A stretch of 64,000 nucleotides of DNA from CAZVBV01 sp964578905 (GTDB taxonomy: Bacteria; Patescibacteriota; Gracilibacteria; UBA4473). The stretch lies in NCBI GenBank assembly GCA_964578905.1, contig CAZOER010000001.1, positions 1 through 64,000 of the forward strand. The letters run 5' to 3'. Below are positions 24,931 through 33,442 of this stretch, one piece after another. How positions within the stretch are numbered: position 1 is the first letter of the stretch; the number at the start of each line of letters is the position of its first letter. Below the pieces are notes generated by a model. The model did not search any database. It was not told the origin of the DNA and saw nothing but the letters and a program-made list of their open reading frames with translations. Made by a program: the position numbers and the translations under genes.

Positions 24931-27900
24931 TTAGTTTTTGTCGAGTTTGTAACCAGCTGTATCAACATCAAGCAAGTAACCGTTCAACCAGTCGCTTGTT
25001 GTGTTTGAGTGAGATGGATCTGATTCATCAGACCAAGTCACCATGTCGATTCCAGTAACGGCTAGAGTTGCTGTACCGTCATTACCGTGAGCAATAGTTG
25101 TTGATTCAACAACTGAAGTCGCTCCAGTAATAGTAACTACTCCAGTAGCGTTTACGGCTGTTACACCTGTAATTGCTGCTGCAGTAATCTTAGTAACAAT
25201 CAAATCTCCAACTCCTGTAATTGTTGCGGCTGCTGCCGTTCCAGCTACAGAAACTACTGTACCGTTAATTGTCAATCCACCAGTAACAGTTGTACTTGGT
25301 GTAGTGGCAACAACTGCAGTAACAGTTGATGTATTTCCGGCTACCTTCGTTCCAGCTGCTGCGTAAGCTGCATCTCGTAAGAGAGTTACAGTTACACCAT
25401 CTGAACTTTCAGCTGTATCTGCTTCTTCAGTATTAGAAGCGAAAACTGCGAATGTTCGAGATTCACCTGAAGCGAGTCGTTCACCAGCAAGGTCAACAAC
25501 GATTCGAACCGCTGTATCATTAGTAGCAACAACTGTTGTAGCTGCTGTTGTGAATACTTGGTTTGAATCAGGAGATCCGCTTACAACTTTTTGAGTTGTA
25601 AATGCAGTAGCACTATCAATGAAGTTAATACCATTCATTCCGAGGTCCATAGTTACGTGTCCGATTTCAGCGTTATCCGCTGCATCTGCTGTAACTGTGA
25701 ATCGGTAGAATTCAGTAGAAGATATTGATGGCATGTTCATTGAAGGTTGTGTTGCCGCAGGTTCGATAGTCAAGGCAGTGTTGTAAATAACAAAGTCTTG
25801 TCCAACTGCAGTTCCCCAGTATGGAGAAGCTGGAATTGAAATATCGTCTCCTGTTGCAGCTGTAACAGCTTCAATACCGTACGGTGTAGTATCGTCGTTC
25901 AAGTTCAATTGCATTCGAACCGCAGTTTGATTTGCTTTTGTAATATCTCGAACGTCAACCTTCACTGTAACGAATGTAGAATCGTCTTTTGGAACTCGAA
26001 TTCGATCAGCGTTAGCCATTTCGAAGTGCAAGAGTCCAGAAGCCATTGTCTTTTCTTGGATCAATGATCCAGCTTCGTTGTACAACTTGAAGTCCAATCG
26101 GTCACCAGCACCTGTGTTAACGCCATCATCGTCCATGTCGTTTTCAAGGTACAAGTCCTTAATTTGTACTTCGTCGTCTGCAGCGTTGAATCGAACCTTC
26201 AATACTTCAACGTTTGATTGACCAGCAATCAAAATATCTGAAGCTACTGTAGAGTCCAATGACGCTGTCAAAGTACCTGAAGAAACAAGTTCGAACATTT
26301 TACCGTTAATGTCGTTAGTGGCAGTAATAGCCGCTGAGCCATTACCTCCGTAAACAGTAACCGTTTGTCCGTTTTCTACATTGTCAGCATCTACATCTTC
26401 CAAATCAAGTTTCATTTGGTGTTTGATAGTTGCTGTACCTGCACTACCGTCATTCGTTGCCGTATTAACTGTAATGCTTGTGTCTTCAGTAACTACTGTA
26501 ATCGCTGCGTATTCTGAGTTTCCTGACAAGAGAACAATGTCTCCTACGAGGTATCCAGTTGTATCAGTCATTGATACAACATTTGAAGCAACTCCTGAGT
26601 ACGCGAGCGCAACAGCTGTAGCTGAAGCTTCGATAGTATCAACTACTACTACGAATTCTTTTTGTCCAGCTGATGGGATTACAACAGACAAGTCGTTGAA
26701 TGTTGCTTTTCCGCTAGAGTTCAAGTTCTTCGCAGAACCTTGTTGTGTACCATCTACGAATACTGCCAACGTGAAGTTAGTGTATGTTCGTGGTCCTCCA
26801 GATTCTCCGAGTGTTGCGTTCGTTGTATTATCAACTACATCAACACCAACTGTCATAGATGTAACGTTTACGTCACCTGAGTCATTGTTATCCATAGTAA
26901 CTTCCATGAATGTAACATCATCAACTCCTGCAACGAGTTTGTCTCCATCAGACAATCCTGAAGTTTCTGTAAGTGTAACGATAGATTGTTGTACGTTTAC
27001 GAATGATCCTGTAGCAGATCCGAGAAGTCCCGTAGAAGCTACTTGGTCACCTGTAGAAATGTACTCTGGTGATTGGAAGTCAGCAGATGCGATTTCCAAT
27101 TTCAATTTGTCTCCTGTTGAAGCTGCATCTTGAATGTTCATAACAACTTTCATGATAGATGTACCTGCAATTTCAAATGTAGTATTGAAGTTCAATGTGT
27201 AGTTTGTAACTGTTCCGTCTGATCCAGTTCGAAGACTGAAGTCGTTTTCTGTGTCGATCAATTGATCGTTCAAGAAAAGTCGGAAGTTATCAAATGTAGC
27301 ATTGAAGTTAGCAAGTGTATCTGATCCTGCAACCTCTGATCCAGTAGCAACATCGATGTAGATACCGTCTGTCAAGAGAGGTTGATCAACAACCAATCGA
27401 GCAGTCAAAGCAACAACATCGTTTGATCCTGAAGAGTATTCTTGGTTTCCAAGTGATGAAGGATCACGTGAAACGTTCAAGTCTCCTGAGTCAATAGTGT
27501 ATGTAGCCAATGTAGCACATGAGTCTTCTGCAGCAGAAGTTCCTGAAGTACAGCTTCCTGCTGATGATCCAGTAACCGCTTTAACTCCGAATGAAGTTCC
27601 GATTTCAACACCAACAATGTCTTCGTAGTTATCTACTTTGAAAACAATAGTGTCAGAAGCTTCAGCAGACACGATGTCTGCACGAAGTGAGAAGATCTTT
27701 GAGTCTCCGTCCTCAAGAACGAATCCTCCAGTTACTCCATTGTCCAATCGGAAAGTGAGGTAGTCACCATCAATGATTGATTCAGCAGAAACTTGTTCAC
27801 CTGAAACGTAAAGAGCTACGTTTTCAAGATCGTCTTCAAGTTCAGCTGTACCATCGTTTTTGAAAGTAATAGCTCGAAGTTCAACATCTTTGTTAGTGTT

Positions 27901-29109
27901 AGATCCGTTCAAGAGTCGGTATTTACCGATTTCAATGAAGTTGTCTCCAACATCAACAGTAGTGTCTGATCCAAGGTTTGTGAAAGTCAAAGTTGAAACT
28001 TGGTAGTCAGCAACTTCCATTTCTTCACCTTCAATTGGAAAGTCTCCTACAACATTAACTGCAGTAGAAGCTACGTCGTCAGCACTAACCAATGCGAATC
28101 GGCTGTGGTGTCCAACGTTTTTGTCAGTAGCTTCGATGTACTTAGCAGAAGCCACTACATCAGCGATGAGTGTTTGTCCTGCAGGTACTACTACTGGAGG
28201 GTTGAATCGAAGTTCAACAATATCGTCGTTGTTAACAGATTTGTCGTTTCCAACTTTGAATCCGTCAATTTCCAACCATACGTTGTCGAAATCGTCGTTG
28301 TCACCTAGTCCCAAACGAGTGTATGTCATAGAAGAAATTTCTACGTCACTGTCGTCTGAAGCAGTAACTTCAACCGTCAAGTAAGGTACTGACGTTGCGT
28401 TGTAAGGAACGTTTGTTCCTCGTGGAGTCATGTCTGAAAGATTCACTTCAAGTGTTCCTTCAGCTGGTCCAATAATTGGTGCAACAACAAGTTGTGAGTT
28501 GTATGTGATGTGCGCTGTTTCAGCACGAGTTACAGCGTTTGATGGTCCAAATGTTCCATCTCCGTAACCTCGCATAAGCCCGTTGTTGTATGCTGTTTCA
28601 ACGTATCCGTAGAACCAGTCGCTTCCTGAAACATCATCAAAGTGAGGTGCTCCTGAAAGATCTTGGTCAATCTCGAATGCGTTTACAACCATTTTAGCAA
28701 CTTCAACTCGGTTGATACCAACACCTGGTCGGAAAAGTCCGTCCGGGTATCCGTTAATCCATCCGTAGTTGTACATTGTTTCAACATAGTCGTAGTACCA
28801 AGCGTCTGCTGATACGTCTGGGAAGTGTGGACCTCCTGTAGTATCAAAGTCAACGCCTGATGCGAGAACAATGATTTTTGAAACTTCTGCCCGATTCAAT
28901 TGTCGGTTTGGTGCAAAAGATCCATCATCGTTACCGCCCAAAACACCTTGGTCCATAAGCTCTTCGATAGCTTCTTCGGCCCAAGATGGAATTTCCGCTG
29001 CGTCAGTGAAAGGCAACGCTGCACTTGCAACTGGTGCAAGAATAGTGAATGCCATAGCCACGAAGGCTACTGAGGCAACGCTTTTTTTAATTCGACTAAA
29101 TAAGTCCAT
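24931..29109 (-). CDS. SLH-domain S-layer protein
   Basis: A 1392-residue surface protein. The signal peptide MDLFSRIKKSVASVAFVAMA is cut near PVASA. Three SLH domains follow at about 33-200 (WINGYPDGLFRPGVGINRVE and MRGYGDGTFGPSNAVTRAE are typical), which bind secondary cell-wall polymer. The remaining 1190 residues are Thr/Ser/Val/Asp-rich beta domains with repeated DxxDDxVxL-like patterns. Codon choice is very even (GTTGAA, ACAACA, few rare codons), unlike the neighbours and typical of an abundant protein. An in-frame ATG at 29178 gives a poor N-terminus, so 29109 is chosen. It probably forms the main S-layer lattice. Confidence 0.93.
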   Translation of the reverse strand: MDLFSRIKKSVASVAFVAMAFTILAPVASAALPFTDAAEIPSWAEEAIEELMDQGVLGGNDDGSFAPNRQLNRAEVSKIIVLASGVDFDTTGGPHFPDVSADAWYYDYVETMYNYGWINGYPDGLFRPGVGINRVEVAKMVVNAFEIDQDLSGAPHFDDVSGSDWFYGYVETAYNNGLMRGYGDGTFGPSNAVTRAETAHITYNSQLVVAPIIGPAEGTLEVNLSDMTPRGTNVPYNATSVPYLTVEVTASDDSDVEISSMTYTRLGLGDNDDFDNVWLEIDGFKVGNDKSVNNDDIVELRFNPPVVVPAGQTLIADVVASAKYIEATDKNVGHHSRFALVSADDVASTAVNVVGDFPIEGEEMEVADYQVSTLTFTNLGSDTTVDVGDNFIEIGKYRLLNGSNTNKDVELRAITFKNDGTAELEDDLENVALYVSGEQVSAESIIDGDYLTFRLDNGVTGGFVLEDGDSKIFSLRADIVSAEASDTIVFKVDNYEDIVGVEIGTSFGVKAVTGSSAGSCTSGTSAAEDSCATLATYTIDSGDLNVSRDPSSLGNQEYSSGSNDVVALTARLVVDQPLLTDGIYIDVATGSEVAGSDTLANFNATFDNFRLFLNDQLIDTENDFSLRTGSDGTVTNYTLNFNTTFEIAGTSIMKVVMNIQDAASTGDKLKLEIASADFQSPEYISTGDQVASTGLLGSATGSFVNVQQSIVTLTETSGLSDGDKLVAGVDDVTFMEVTMDNNDSGDVNVTSMTVGVDVVDNTTNATLGESGGPRTYTNFTLAVFVDGTQQGSAKNLNSSGKATFNDLSVVIPSAGQKEFVVVVDTIEASATAVALAYSGVASNVVSMTDTTGYLVGDIVLLSGNSEYAAITVVTEDTSITVNTATNDGSAGTATIKHQMKLDLEDVDADNVENGQTVTVYGGNGSAAITATNDINGKMFELVSSGTLTASLDSTVASDILIAGQSNVEVLKVRFNAADDEVQIKDLYLENDMDDDGVNTGAGDRLDFKLYNEAGSLIQEKTMASGLLHFEMANADRIRVPKDDSTFVTVKVDVRDITKANQTAVRMQLNLNDDTTPYGIEAVTAATGDDISIPASPYWGTAVGQDFVIYNTALTIEPAATQPSMNMPSISSTEFYRFTVTADAADNAEIGHVTMDLGMNGINFIDSATAFTTQKVVSGSPDSNQVFTTAATTVVATNDTAVRIVVDLAGERLASGESRTFAVFASNTEEADTAESSDGVTVTLLRDAAYAAAGTKVAGNTSTVTAVVATTPSTTVTGGLTINGTVVSVAGTAAAATITGVGDLIVTKITAAAITGVTAVNATGVVTITGATSVVESTTIAHGNDGTATLAVTGIDMVTWSDESDPSHSNTTSDWLNGYLLDVDTAGYKLDKN

Positions 29110-29199
29110 TTTAAGCGTGTTTATAAAAATAGTAATAATCGCCCGCCGTGTAAGACAGGCGAGTGAATTTGTTTTCATTTCTCTCTAGAAAAGAGGTCT

Positions 29200-29440
29200 T
29201 CAAACGAGTTTCAAATGAGTATCTTGAAGCTCTCGACAGTCTCTTCCGGCCACGGGTATCAAAGACCGAGATCTTTTTCGCGCGGTAGAATGGTTATTGA
29301 AAGCCCCCTTTCGAACCATTTTACAGGCGAGACGGGAACCCCGGCTGGGGGCAAGCCGTCTAAATCTTCGGAACCCTACTCGGGGAGCGAAAAAAGTCAA
29401 GTTTTCTCGCCGATACTCCTCCATAAAATTCCAGACACTC
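29200..29440 (-). ncRNA. Possible structured leader or small RNA upstream of the S-layer gene
   Basis: No convincing gene lies between the S-layer start and 29543. The stretch is GC-richer than its surroundings and holds nested hairpins: AATGGTT..AACCATT with an inner GAAAG..CTTTC (29289-29320), GACGG..CCGTC with inner CCCC-GGCT-GGGG (29331-29360), and GGCGAG..CTCGCC (29326-29411) enclosing the last. It could be the S-layer 5' untranslated region or a separate RNA. It does not match RNase P, tmRNA, SRP or the common riboswitches I know. Strand is assumed from the downstream gene. Confidence 0.4.
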
Positions 29441-29511
29441 AAACGGACGATTCTTCAATTTGTTACTCGGTTTTCGACTTTTTACGTTGACAGAGTGGTG
29501 GAAATGTTTTT

Positions 29512-29544
29512 AAACCCGGGTTCTAAAGCCCCCCAACCCGGGTT
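29512..29544. repeat. REP-like palindrome, copy 9 (imperfect)
   Basis: AAACCCGGGTTC then CAACCCGGGTT, separated by about 10 bases. Each arm is itself the palindrome AACCCGGGTT, but the outer bases no longer pair, so this copy is decaying. It supplies the stop codon TAA of the small gene at 29543. Confidence 0.8.
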
Positions 29545-29674
29545 AATTTTCAATAAATTCTCTGCAAAAACTTTCAATTTCTGCCTTCGGAACCGTCTGA
29601 ATAATTGTCTGGTGATACGTGTTTGTTGTTGATGAAGGGGTGTATAAAGTTGTCTCTTCGTTCGTTTTTTCCAT
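29543..29674 (-). CDS. Putative 43-residue protein
   Basis: A short frame MEKTNEETTLYTPSSTTNTY, then HQTIIQTVPKAEIESFCREF and a few more residues. Composition is protein-like (hydrophilic N-terminal half, helical C-terminal half), and the frame ends in a TAA formed at the edge of REP copy 9. No family is recognised, and no clear promoter or ribosome site is seen. A 70-residue frame overlaps it in another phase, but that one is Arg/Lys-rich and reads through the REP, so it is less likely. Confidence 0.35.
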   Translation of the reverse strand: MEKTNEETTLYTPSSTTNTYHQTIIQTVPKAEIESFCREFIEN

Positions 29675-29719
29675 AATTCCAAGAATCCCTGCACTCTTCT
29701 CTGCAGAACTTTGGAGATT

Positions 29720-30028
29720 CTAGAGAGCCGCTTTTGTCGCTTCTAGTGCTCGTTTTGTTTCGAGAACAGTGTTTTCAATTTCTTTATATTTATCGGTTCC
29801 CTCTTCTGCTTTGATAAGTAAATCTTGAGAAAGCCTTTTGAGTTTATTCTCTAAACTCTCTGCTTTTCCTTCTAATCGCCCTTCTTTTATTTCCTCCAAA
29901 ATTCCTTCCCCCAAATTATCTTCCACAAAAGCCTGTGCTTTTTGCCATGATGAAGAAACCTCAAGATTCTGAGAAAGCATAATCCCTGCACCCACAAAGA
30001 AAACCAATATAAAAAGTCGTTTAATCAT
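29720..30028 (-). CDS. Small membrane-anchored coiled-coil protein, copy 1
   Basis: A 102-residue protein. One N-terminal hydrophobic segment (MIKRLFILVFFVGAGIML) is followed by a long charged helix (EGRLEGKAESLENKLKRLSQ, then EEGTDKYKEIENTVLETKRA). It is a paralogue of the next gene upstream: both have a single anchor, a short linker and a heptad-like helix with an EEG(T/S)DKYxEIE motif. It is probably anchored in the membrane with the helix outside. Function unknown. Confidence 0.65.
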   Translation of the reverse strand: MIKRLFILVFFVGAGIMLSQNLEVSSSWQKAQAFVEDNLGEGILEEIKEGRLEGKAESLENKLKRLSQDLLIKAEEGTDKYKEIENTVLETKRALEATKAAL

Positions 30029-30085
30029 TGAGAATAAAAAGACTCTCTAATTGTGGATTTCTGCAACAAAAAAGCAAGCGAAAGC

Positions 30086-30457
30086 CTACTCACTCGTTCG
30101 CCCAACCCCGAAGGCTTCTGCATTTTCCATGAGTGATTCTTGAAGTGCTTCAATAGCTTTTTGTGTTTCTTTAATTGCTTTTTGTGTCTTCATTATTGAT
30201 TTTTCAATCTCATAATATTTATCACTTCCTTCTTCTACTTTATCAAGTAGTGCTCGTGAAAGTTCGTGCAACTTTTCTTCAAGCTTCCCCTTTCTTTCAA
30301 GCAGCCCTTCCATGCTCGTGTCTTTAAAAATCTCTTCCCCTGTTTTTTCTTCAACAAATTCTTTTATTCCTTCCTTTAGATTTGGAAAATCAACATTCTC
30401 TACAATAAAACCTCCCACAAGAATGAGTATTACGATAATGATTAAACGTTTGACCAT
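30086..30457 (-). CDS. Small membrane-anchored coiled-coil protein, copy 2
   Basis: A 123-residue paralogue of the downstream gene. The hydrophobic N-terminus MVKRLIIIVILILVGGFIV is followed by KEFVEEKTGEEIFKD and the helix LLERKGKLEEKLHELSRALL, then the shared motif EEGSDKYYEIEKSIMKTQKA. The longer C-terminus repeats KAIKETQKAIEALQ. Tandem arrangement points to duplication. The stop of the zinc-ribbon gene lies 9 bases upstream, so the three genes may form one operon. Confidence 0.65.
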   Translation of the reverse strand: MVKRLIIIVILILVGGFIVENVDFPNLKEGIKEFVEEKTGEEIFKDTSMEGLLERKGKLEEKLHELSRALLDKVEEGSDKYYEIEKSIMKTQKAIKETQKAIEALQESLMENAEAFGVGRTSE

Positions 30458-30466
30458 GAAAAAAAA

Positions 30467-30790
30467 TTAAAAGAGTTCTCGCACATCACGCCCCTGAAAG
30501 TTTCTCAGAAATTGAGAAAGATCTTTCACCGTCTCTGGAGAAATACCTTTTTGCCCTTTTTCAATGGGAGATGGTTTTCTAATTGAATGATGAACGCGTT
30601 GAATAATTTCGATTTGTGCCAAGACAACCACCTCTACAAAGCAGTGCGGACAGGGAATGAAGAATTCAATGTTCTTTGGACTCACTCCTTCTATATTGAT
30701 TTCTGCCTCATCAAAAAAAGCTCCACATTCCGGACAAGGTACATCTGTTCGTATCCGATCTATGATCTGTTGAAAATGTGAAAATTTCAT
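30467..30790 (-). CDS. Zinc-ribbon protein
   Basis: A 107-residue protein. CPECGAFFDEAEINIEGV and IPCPHCFVEVVVLAQ form two CxxC knuckles 26 residues apart, which would bind one zinc ion. After them comes a basic, helical C-terminus (RVHHSIRKPSPIEKGQKG, then SPETVKDLSQFLRNFQGRD). It may bind nucleic acid or act as a subunit. An earlier in-frame ATG is rejected because the promoter TTGCGT-17-CACAAT lies between it and the ATG at 30790, 8 bases from the -10 box. Confidence 0.7.
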   Translation of the reverse strand: MKFSHFQQIIDRIRTDVPCPECGAFFDEAEINIEGVSPKNIEFFIPCPHCFVEVVVLAQIEIIQRVHHSIRKPSPIEKGQKGISPETVKDLSQFLRNFQGRDVRELF

Positions 30791-30798
30791 ACGCCCTA

Positions 30799-30827
30799 AT
30801 TGTGAGGGGCGAAAAAATAAAACGCAA
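30799..30827 (-). promoter_or_regulatory. Promoter of the zinc-ribbon gene
   Basis: On the minus strand: TTGCGT (30822-30827), 17 bases, CACAAT (30799-30804), then 8 bases to the ATG at 30790. Confidence 0.6.
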
Positions 30828-30839
30828 ATAAAAAAGCCC

Positions 30840-30874
30840 AAACCCGGGTTCTAGGAAATTTCGAACCCGGGTTG
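30840..30874. repeat. REP-like palindrome, copy 10
   Basis: AAACCCGGGTTC and GAACCCGGGTTG around the loop TAGGAAATTTC. It ends one base from the stop codon of the PKD/SLH surface-protein gene and can act as that gene's terminator. Confidence 0.88.
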
Positions 30875-30875
30875 G

Positions 30876-33311
30876 TTAGAAACTCAATGCATTTCGGAAT
30901 TCTGCTCGCGACACTTCTTTTCCGAAGTCGACATTTCGTCCTGTGATTCTTTTTATCATTGCCGTCGCCTCTACTGACTCCACCTTCACGGTTGGGTGAA
31001 AGAAAGGAGCTTTTGTGTATCGATCTCGGTGACTCAAAAGTGCTGATTGGTAGAACCAGTCGTTTTTATTTACGTCAGAGAAAGGGTTTGTTCCTGGTAA
31101 AATAAGTGACCGTTGTACACCGTAGACAAACACGGGCACGCCTTCCATTTTTGAATCCTGCAGTTTAAATGTCAGTCCTGACAAATATGGTTCGTAGATG
31201 AAATAAAACATTCCTGCCCGAGAAAGTGTTCGATCTGGGAAAGAAATTTCTCCTTTCTTTTGTTTCAGATATTTATAAAGGACACGACTGTCAGGTCTTG
31301 CCTGCAATGGGTGTTCCGTCTTCATGTTGGGTTCGTACCCAGGATACCACTGAGAAGCGGCAACTCTTTTTTCGTACGATTCAATAGGAACCTCTTTACT
31401 TTGAAAATTTCTCCCTGGTGTTGGATTGTCTTGTGGAGTTACCGGATCGGCTTTTACCACATATTGAGAGACCCATACCGCAAAGTGAATCAAGTCTTCA
31501 TTTCCGAAGGCGTCAATTACACGAAGTGAAATCTGTTTTTCTCCTGGTGTTGAAAATGTCTTTGAAACCTTCACTGATCCTGCTGCAATTTTTCGTCCTT
31601 TTGAAATCAAATCATTCCGTCCTTTGTAATCAAAGTCCCATGCATATTGCAATTCTCGTCCGACACTATCGACCGCATCAAACTCAAAGACTGTCTTCGT
31701 GTCTCCGTATCGACGCGTTGCTTTCACTCGTGCCTTTGGGTACTCATTATAAGGAAAGACCGTCACCGCTCGTGCGATGCTTGTTACCTTTCCGCTTTGG
31801 TCCTGTGTTTGCATTCTCGTAATGTATTGTCCGGCTTCTGTGTATCGCCATTCAAATGATGTCATTGATCGAAATCGGTTGTCCCATTTTCCATCTCCAT
31901 CCGCATCGAATCGAATCTTGATTCGTGAGTTTGGTGTTTGAGAGTCTTGCACCTTTGGGAAAAATCGAACCTTTTGTCCGACATATATATATCGTTGATC
32001 GACAGTAAAGTTTCCGTGTGGTGCTGAACTCGAAACAACTTGAAGCGCTACCATTGCGTCTGTTGAAACAAGGTCTCTGTTCTGAACTTGCACCATTGGT
32101 TTATATTTTCCAGGTCGTGAGTACACGTGTTCCACGGTAGAGTTTCTGTGAAATGGAGTATCCCATACTCCGTCTCCTTCGAAGTCCCATCGGTACGTAA
32201 ACCCTGAATTTCCCCCGTTCATCTGACGGATGTTTGATGTAAATCGAACCTTGTCCCCCGCCACAACTTTAAAGAATGTTTGTTTTGTTTGTCCTGAAGT
32301 AAAGTATGTACTTCGTGTTTGGTTGTACACTCTCACTTCCGCTCGATAATCGAGTGGGTCTTCTTTTGTAGAAACCGTAACGAGTGTCTCTTCACATTTC
32401 GGATGCGCTCGGTCATAACACGTTCGTACTCGTACTTCATGTTTCCCTGGAGCATCGAATTTCTTGAAGACGATGTTCTTTCCTCTAATAAATTCTTCCC
32501 CAGCAAATCCCCATTCCATCCATGCATGAACTGGTGTTCGTGAGCGAGAAGCATCAAATCGAAAGACCGTGTCTTCTGTGTACCCTACCTTTCCTGGAGA
32601 GACATCCACAATCGGAGCCACTACCACTGGAGAGGATACTCTCATTTTTGGCCATGTTGTTCTCAGCATTGCTCGACGAACATTCGCTCCCTTAGAAGTC
32701 AGATTTTCAATTCCTCGCACTCTTTTAATAGTTCCGTCTTCAAACTTCACCTCAACGGTTGGTGAGACCTGTCCCACTTCATGAAGAGAGTAGGAATGCG
32801 TCACAATCTTTTGTCGAGAATACGACGTATCAAATCGTCCGTCTGAATTAAAGTCCCATCGTGACAGGACTTTGTCTGGATCTTCTGTTCGTGGGAGCGA
32901 TACTTTGAGTTCAAAATATGCTGGCTCTCCTGCTTTGATCTTTGTTGGACGAACTGAAATCCATGCTTTTCGATAGATGTCTCCCACAACTTTATAGGTT
33001 CGGTAGGTCGACTGAACCATTGATGTGTTTCTTTCTCGCACCTGCAATCGTGCTCGATGCGTTCCAAGGTTCATTGGTTTGTATGTTTTTTGTGCACGAG
33101 AGCTCCAATCACTCCAGGCTTCTCCGCCTTTAAATTGGAATCGATATTCTAAACCACCCTTTCGTCCTTGTGAGTTGAGAGAGTCTGTCGCATCGAATTT
33201 GAACTCTTTCGCAATCTCTCCTGTGGCTGGGCTAACAGTCAAATTCGCCGTCGGCAAGGTTGATGCCCAAGCTGTGTTACAGAAGAAAAACGAGATAATA
33301 CTCAAAATCAT
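30876..33311 (-). CDS. Surface protein with PKD-type domains and C-terminal SLH-like region
   Basis: An 811-residue secreted protein. The signal peptide MILSIISFFFCNTAWA is followed by at least five PKD-like beta domains, marked by WDFNSDGRFD, WDFEGDGVWDTPF, RFDADGDGKWDNRF and WDFDYKGRNDL motifs. A linker rich in Pro/Thr leads to a C-terminal part with NPFSDVNKNDWFYQSALL and HPTVKVESVEATAMI, which resembles one or two SLH domains. It probably attaches to the wall polymer like the S-layer protein. The start at 33311 is chosen over an upstream ATG because the promoter lies between them, with a 7-base gap after TATAAT. Confidence 0.88.
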   Translation of the reverse strand: MILSIISFFFCNTAWASTLPTANLTVSPATGEIAKEFKFDATDSLNSQGRKGGLEYRFQFKGGEAWSDWSSRAQKTYKPMNLGTHRARLQVRERNTSMVQSTYRTYKVVGDIYRKAWISVRPTKIKAGEPAYFELKVSLPRTEDPDKVLSRWDFNSDGRFDTSYSRQKIVTHSYSLHEVGQVSPTVEVKFEDGTIKRVRGIENLTSKGANVRRAMLRTTWPKMRVSSPVVVAPIVDVSPGKVGYTEDTVFRFDASRSRTPVHAWMEWGFAGEEFIRGKNIVFKKFDAPGKHEVRVRTCYDRAHPKCEETLVTVSTKEDPLDYRAEVRVYNQTRSTYFTSGQTKQTFFKVVAGDKVRFTSNIRQMNGGNSGFTYRWDFEGDGVWDTPFHRNSTVEHVYSRPGKYKPMVQVQNRDLVSTDAMVALQVVSSSAPHGNFTVDQRYIYVGQKVRFFPKVQDSQTPNSRIKIRFDADGDGKWDNRFRSMTSFEWRYTEAGQYITRMQTQDQSGKVTSIARAVTVFPYNEYPKARVKATRRYGDTKTVFEFDAVDSVGRELQYAWDFDYKGRNDLISKGRKIAAGSVKVSKTFSTPGEKQISLRVIDAFGNEDLIHFAVWVSQYVVKADPVTPQDNPTPGRNFQSKEVPIESYEKRVAASQWYPGYEPNMKTEHPLQARPDSRVLYKYLKQKKGEISFPDRTLSRAGMFYFIYEPYLSGLTFKLQDSKMEGVPVFVYGVQRSLILPGTNPFSDVNKNDWFYQSALLSHRDRYTKAPFFHPTVKVESVEATAMIKRITGRNVDFGKEVSRAEFRNALSF

Positions 33312-33318
33312 TCGGGTT

Positions 33319-33347
33319 ATTATACCACAAAGCACTCCTTAATACAA
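33319..33347 (-). promoter_or_regulatory. Leaderless-type promoter of the PKD surface-protein gene
   Basis: On the minus strand: TTGTAT (33342-33347), a 17-base spacer with TGTGG, TATAAT (33319-33324), then 7 bases to the ATG at 33311. Confidence 0.8.
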
Positions 33348-33365
33348 GGGTGAAACCCCCTTTCC

Positions 33366-33397
33366 AAACCCGGGTTGGGGTTCCTTGAACCCGGGTT
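33366..33397. repeat. REP-like palindrome, copy 11
   Basis: AAACCCGGGTT and GAACCCGGGTT with a 10-base loop between divergent genes. The first arm has lost its closing C (reads G), so the inner pair is broken. Confidence 0.85.
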
Positions 33398-33442
33398 AGA
33401 ATTCCCCTACACTTCCCACGAAATTTTCAAATAAAAAAACTC

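Noticed and set aside
26381..27133. 250-residue frame opposite the S-layer gene
   Set aside because: Ser/Thr/Val-rich mirror of the regular codon use of the S-layer gene; no promoter or family.
29200..29440. RNase P RNA, tmRNA or a known riboswitch
   Set aside because: The conserved cores of these RNAs (for example GAGGAAAGTCC or the tmRNA ends) were not found on either strand.
29482..29694. 70-residue Arg/Lys-rich frame reading through REP copy 9
   Set aside because: A different phase gives a more natural 43-residue protein in the same place.
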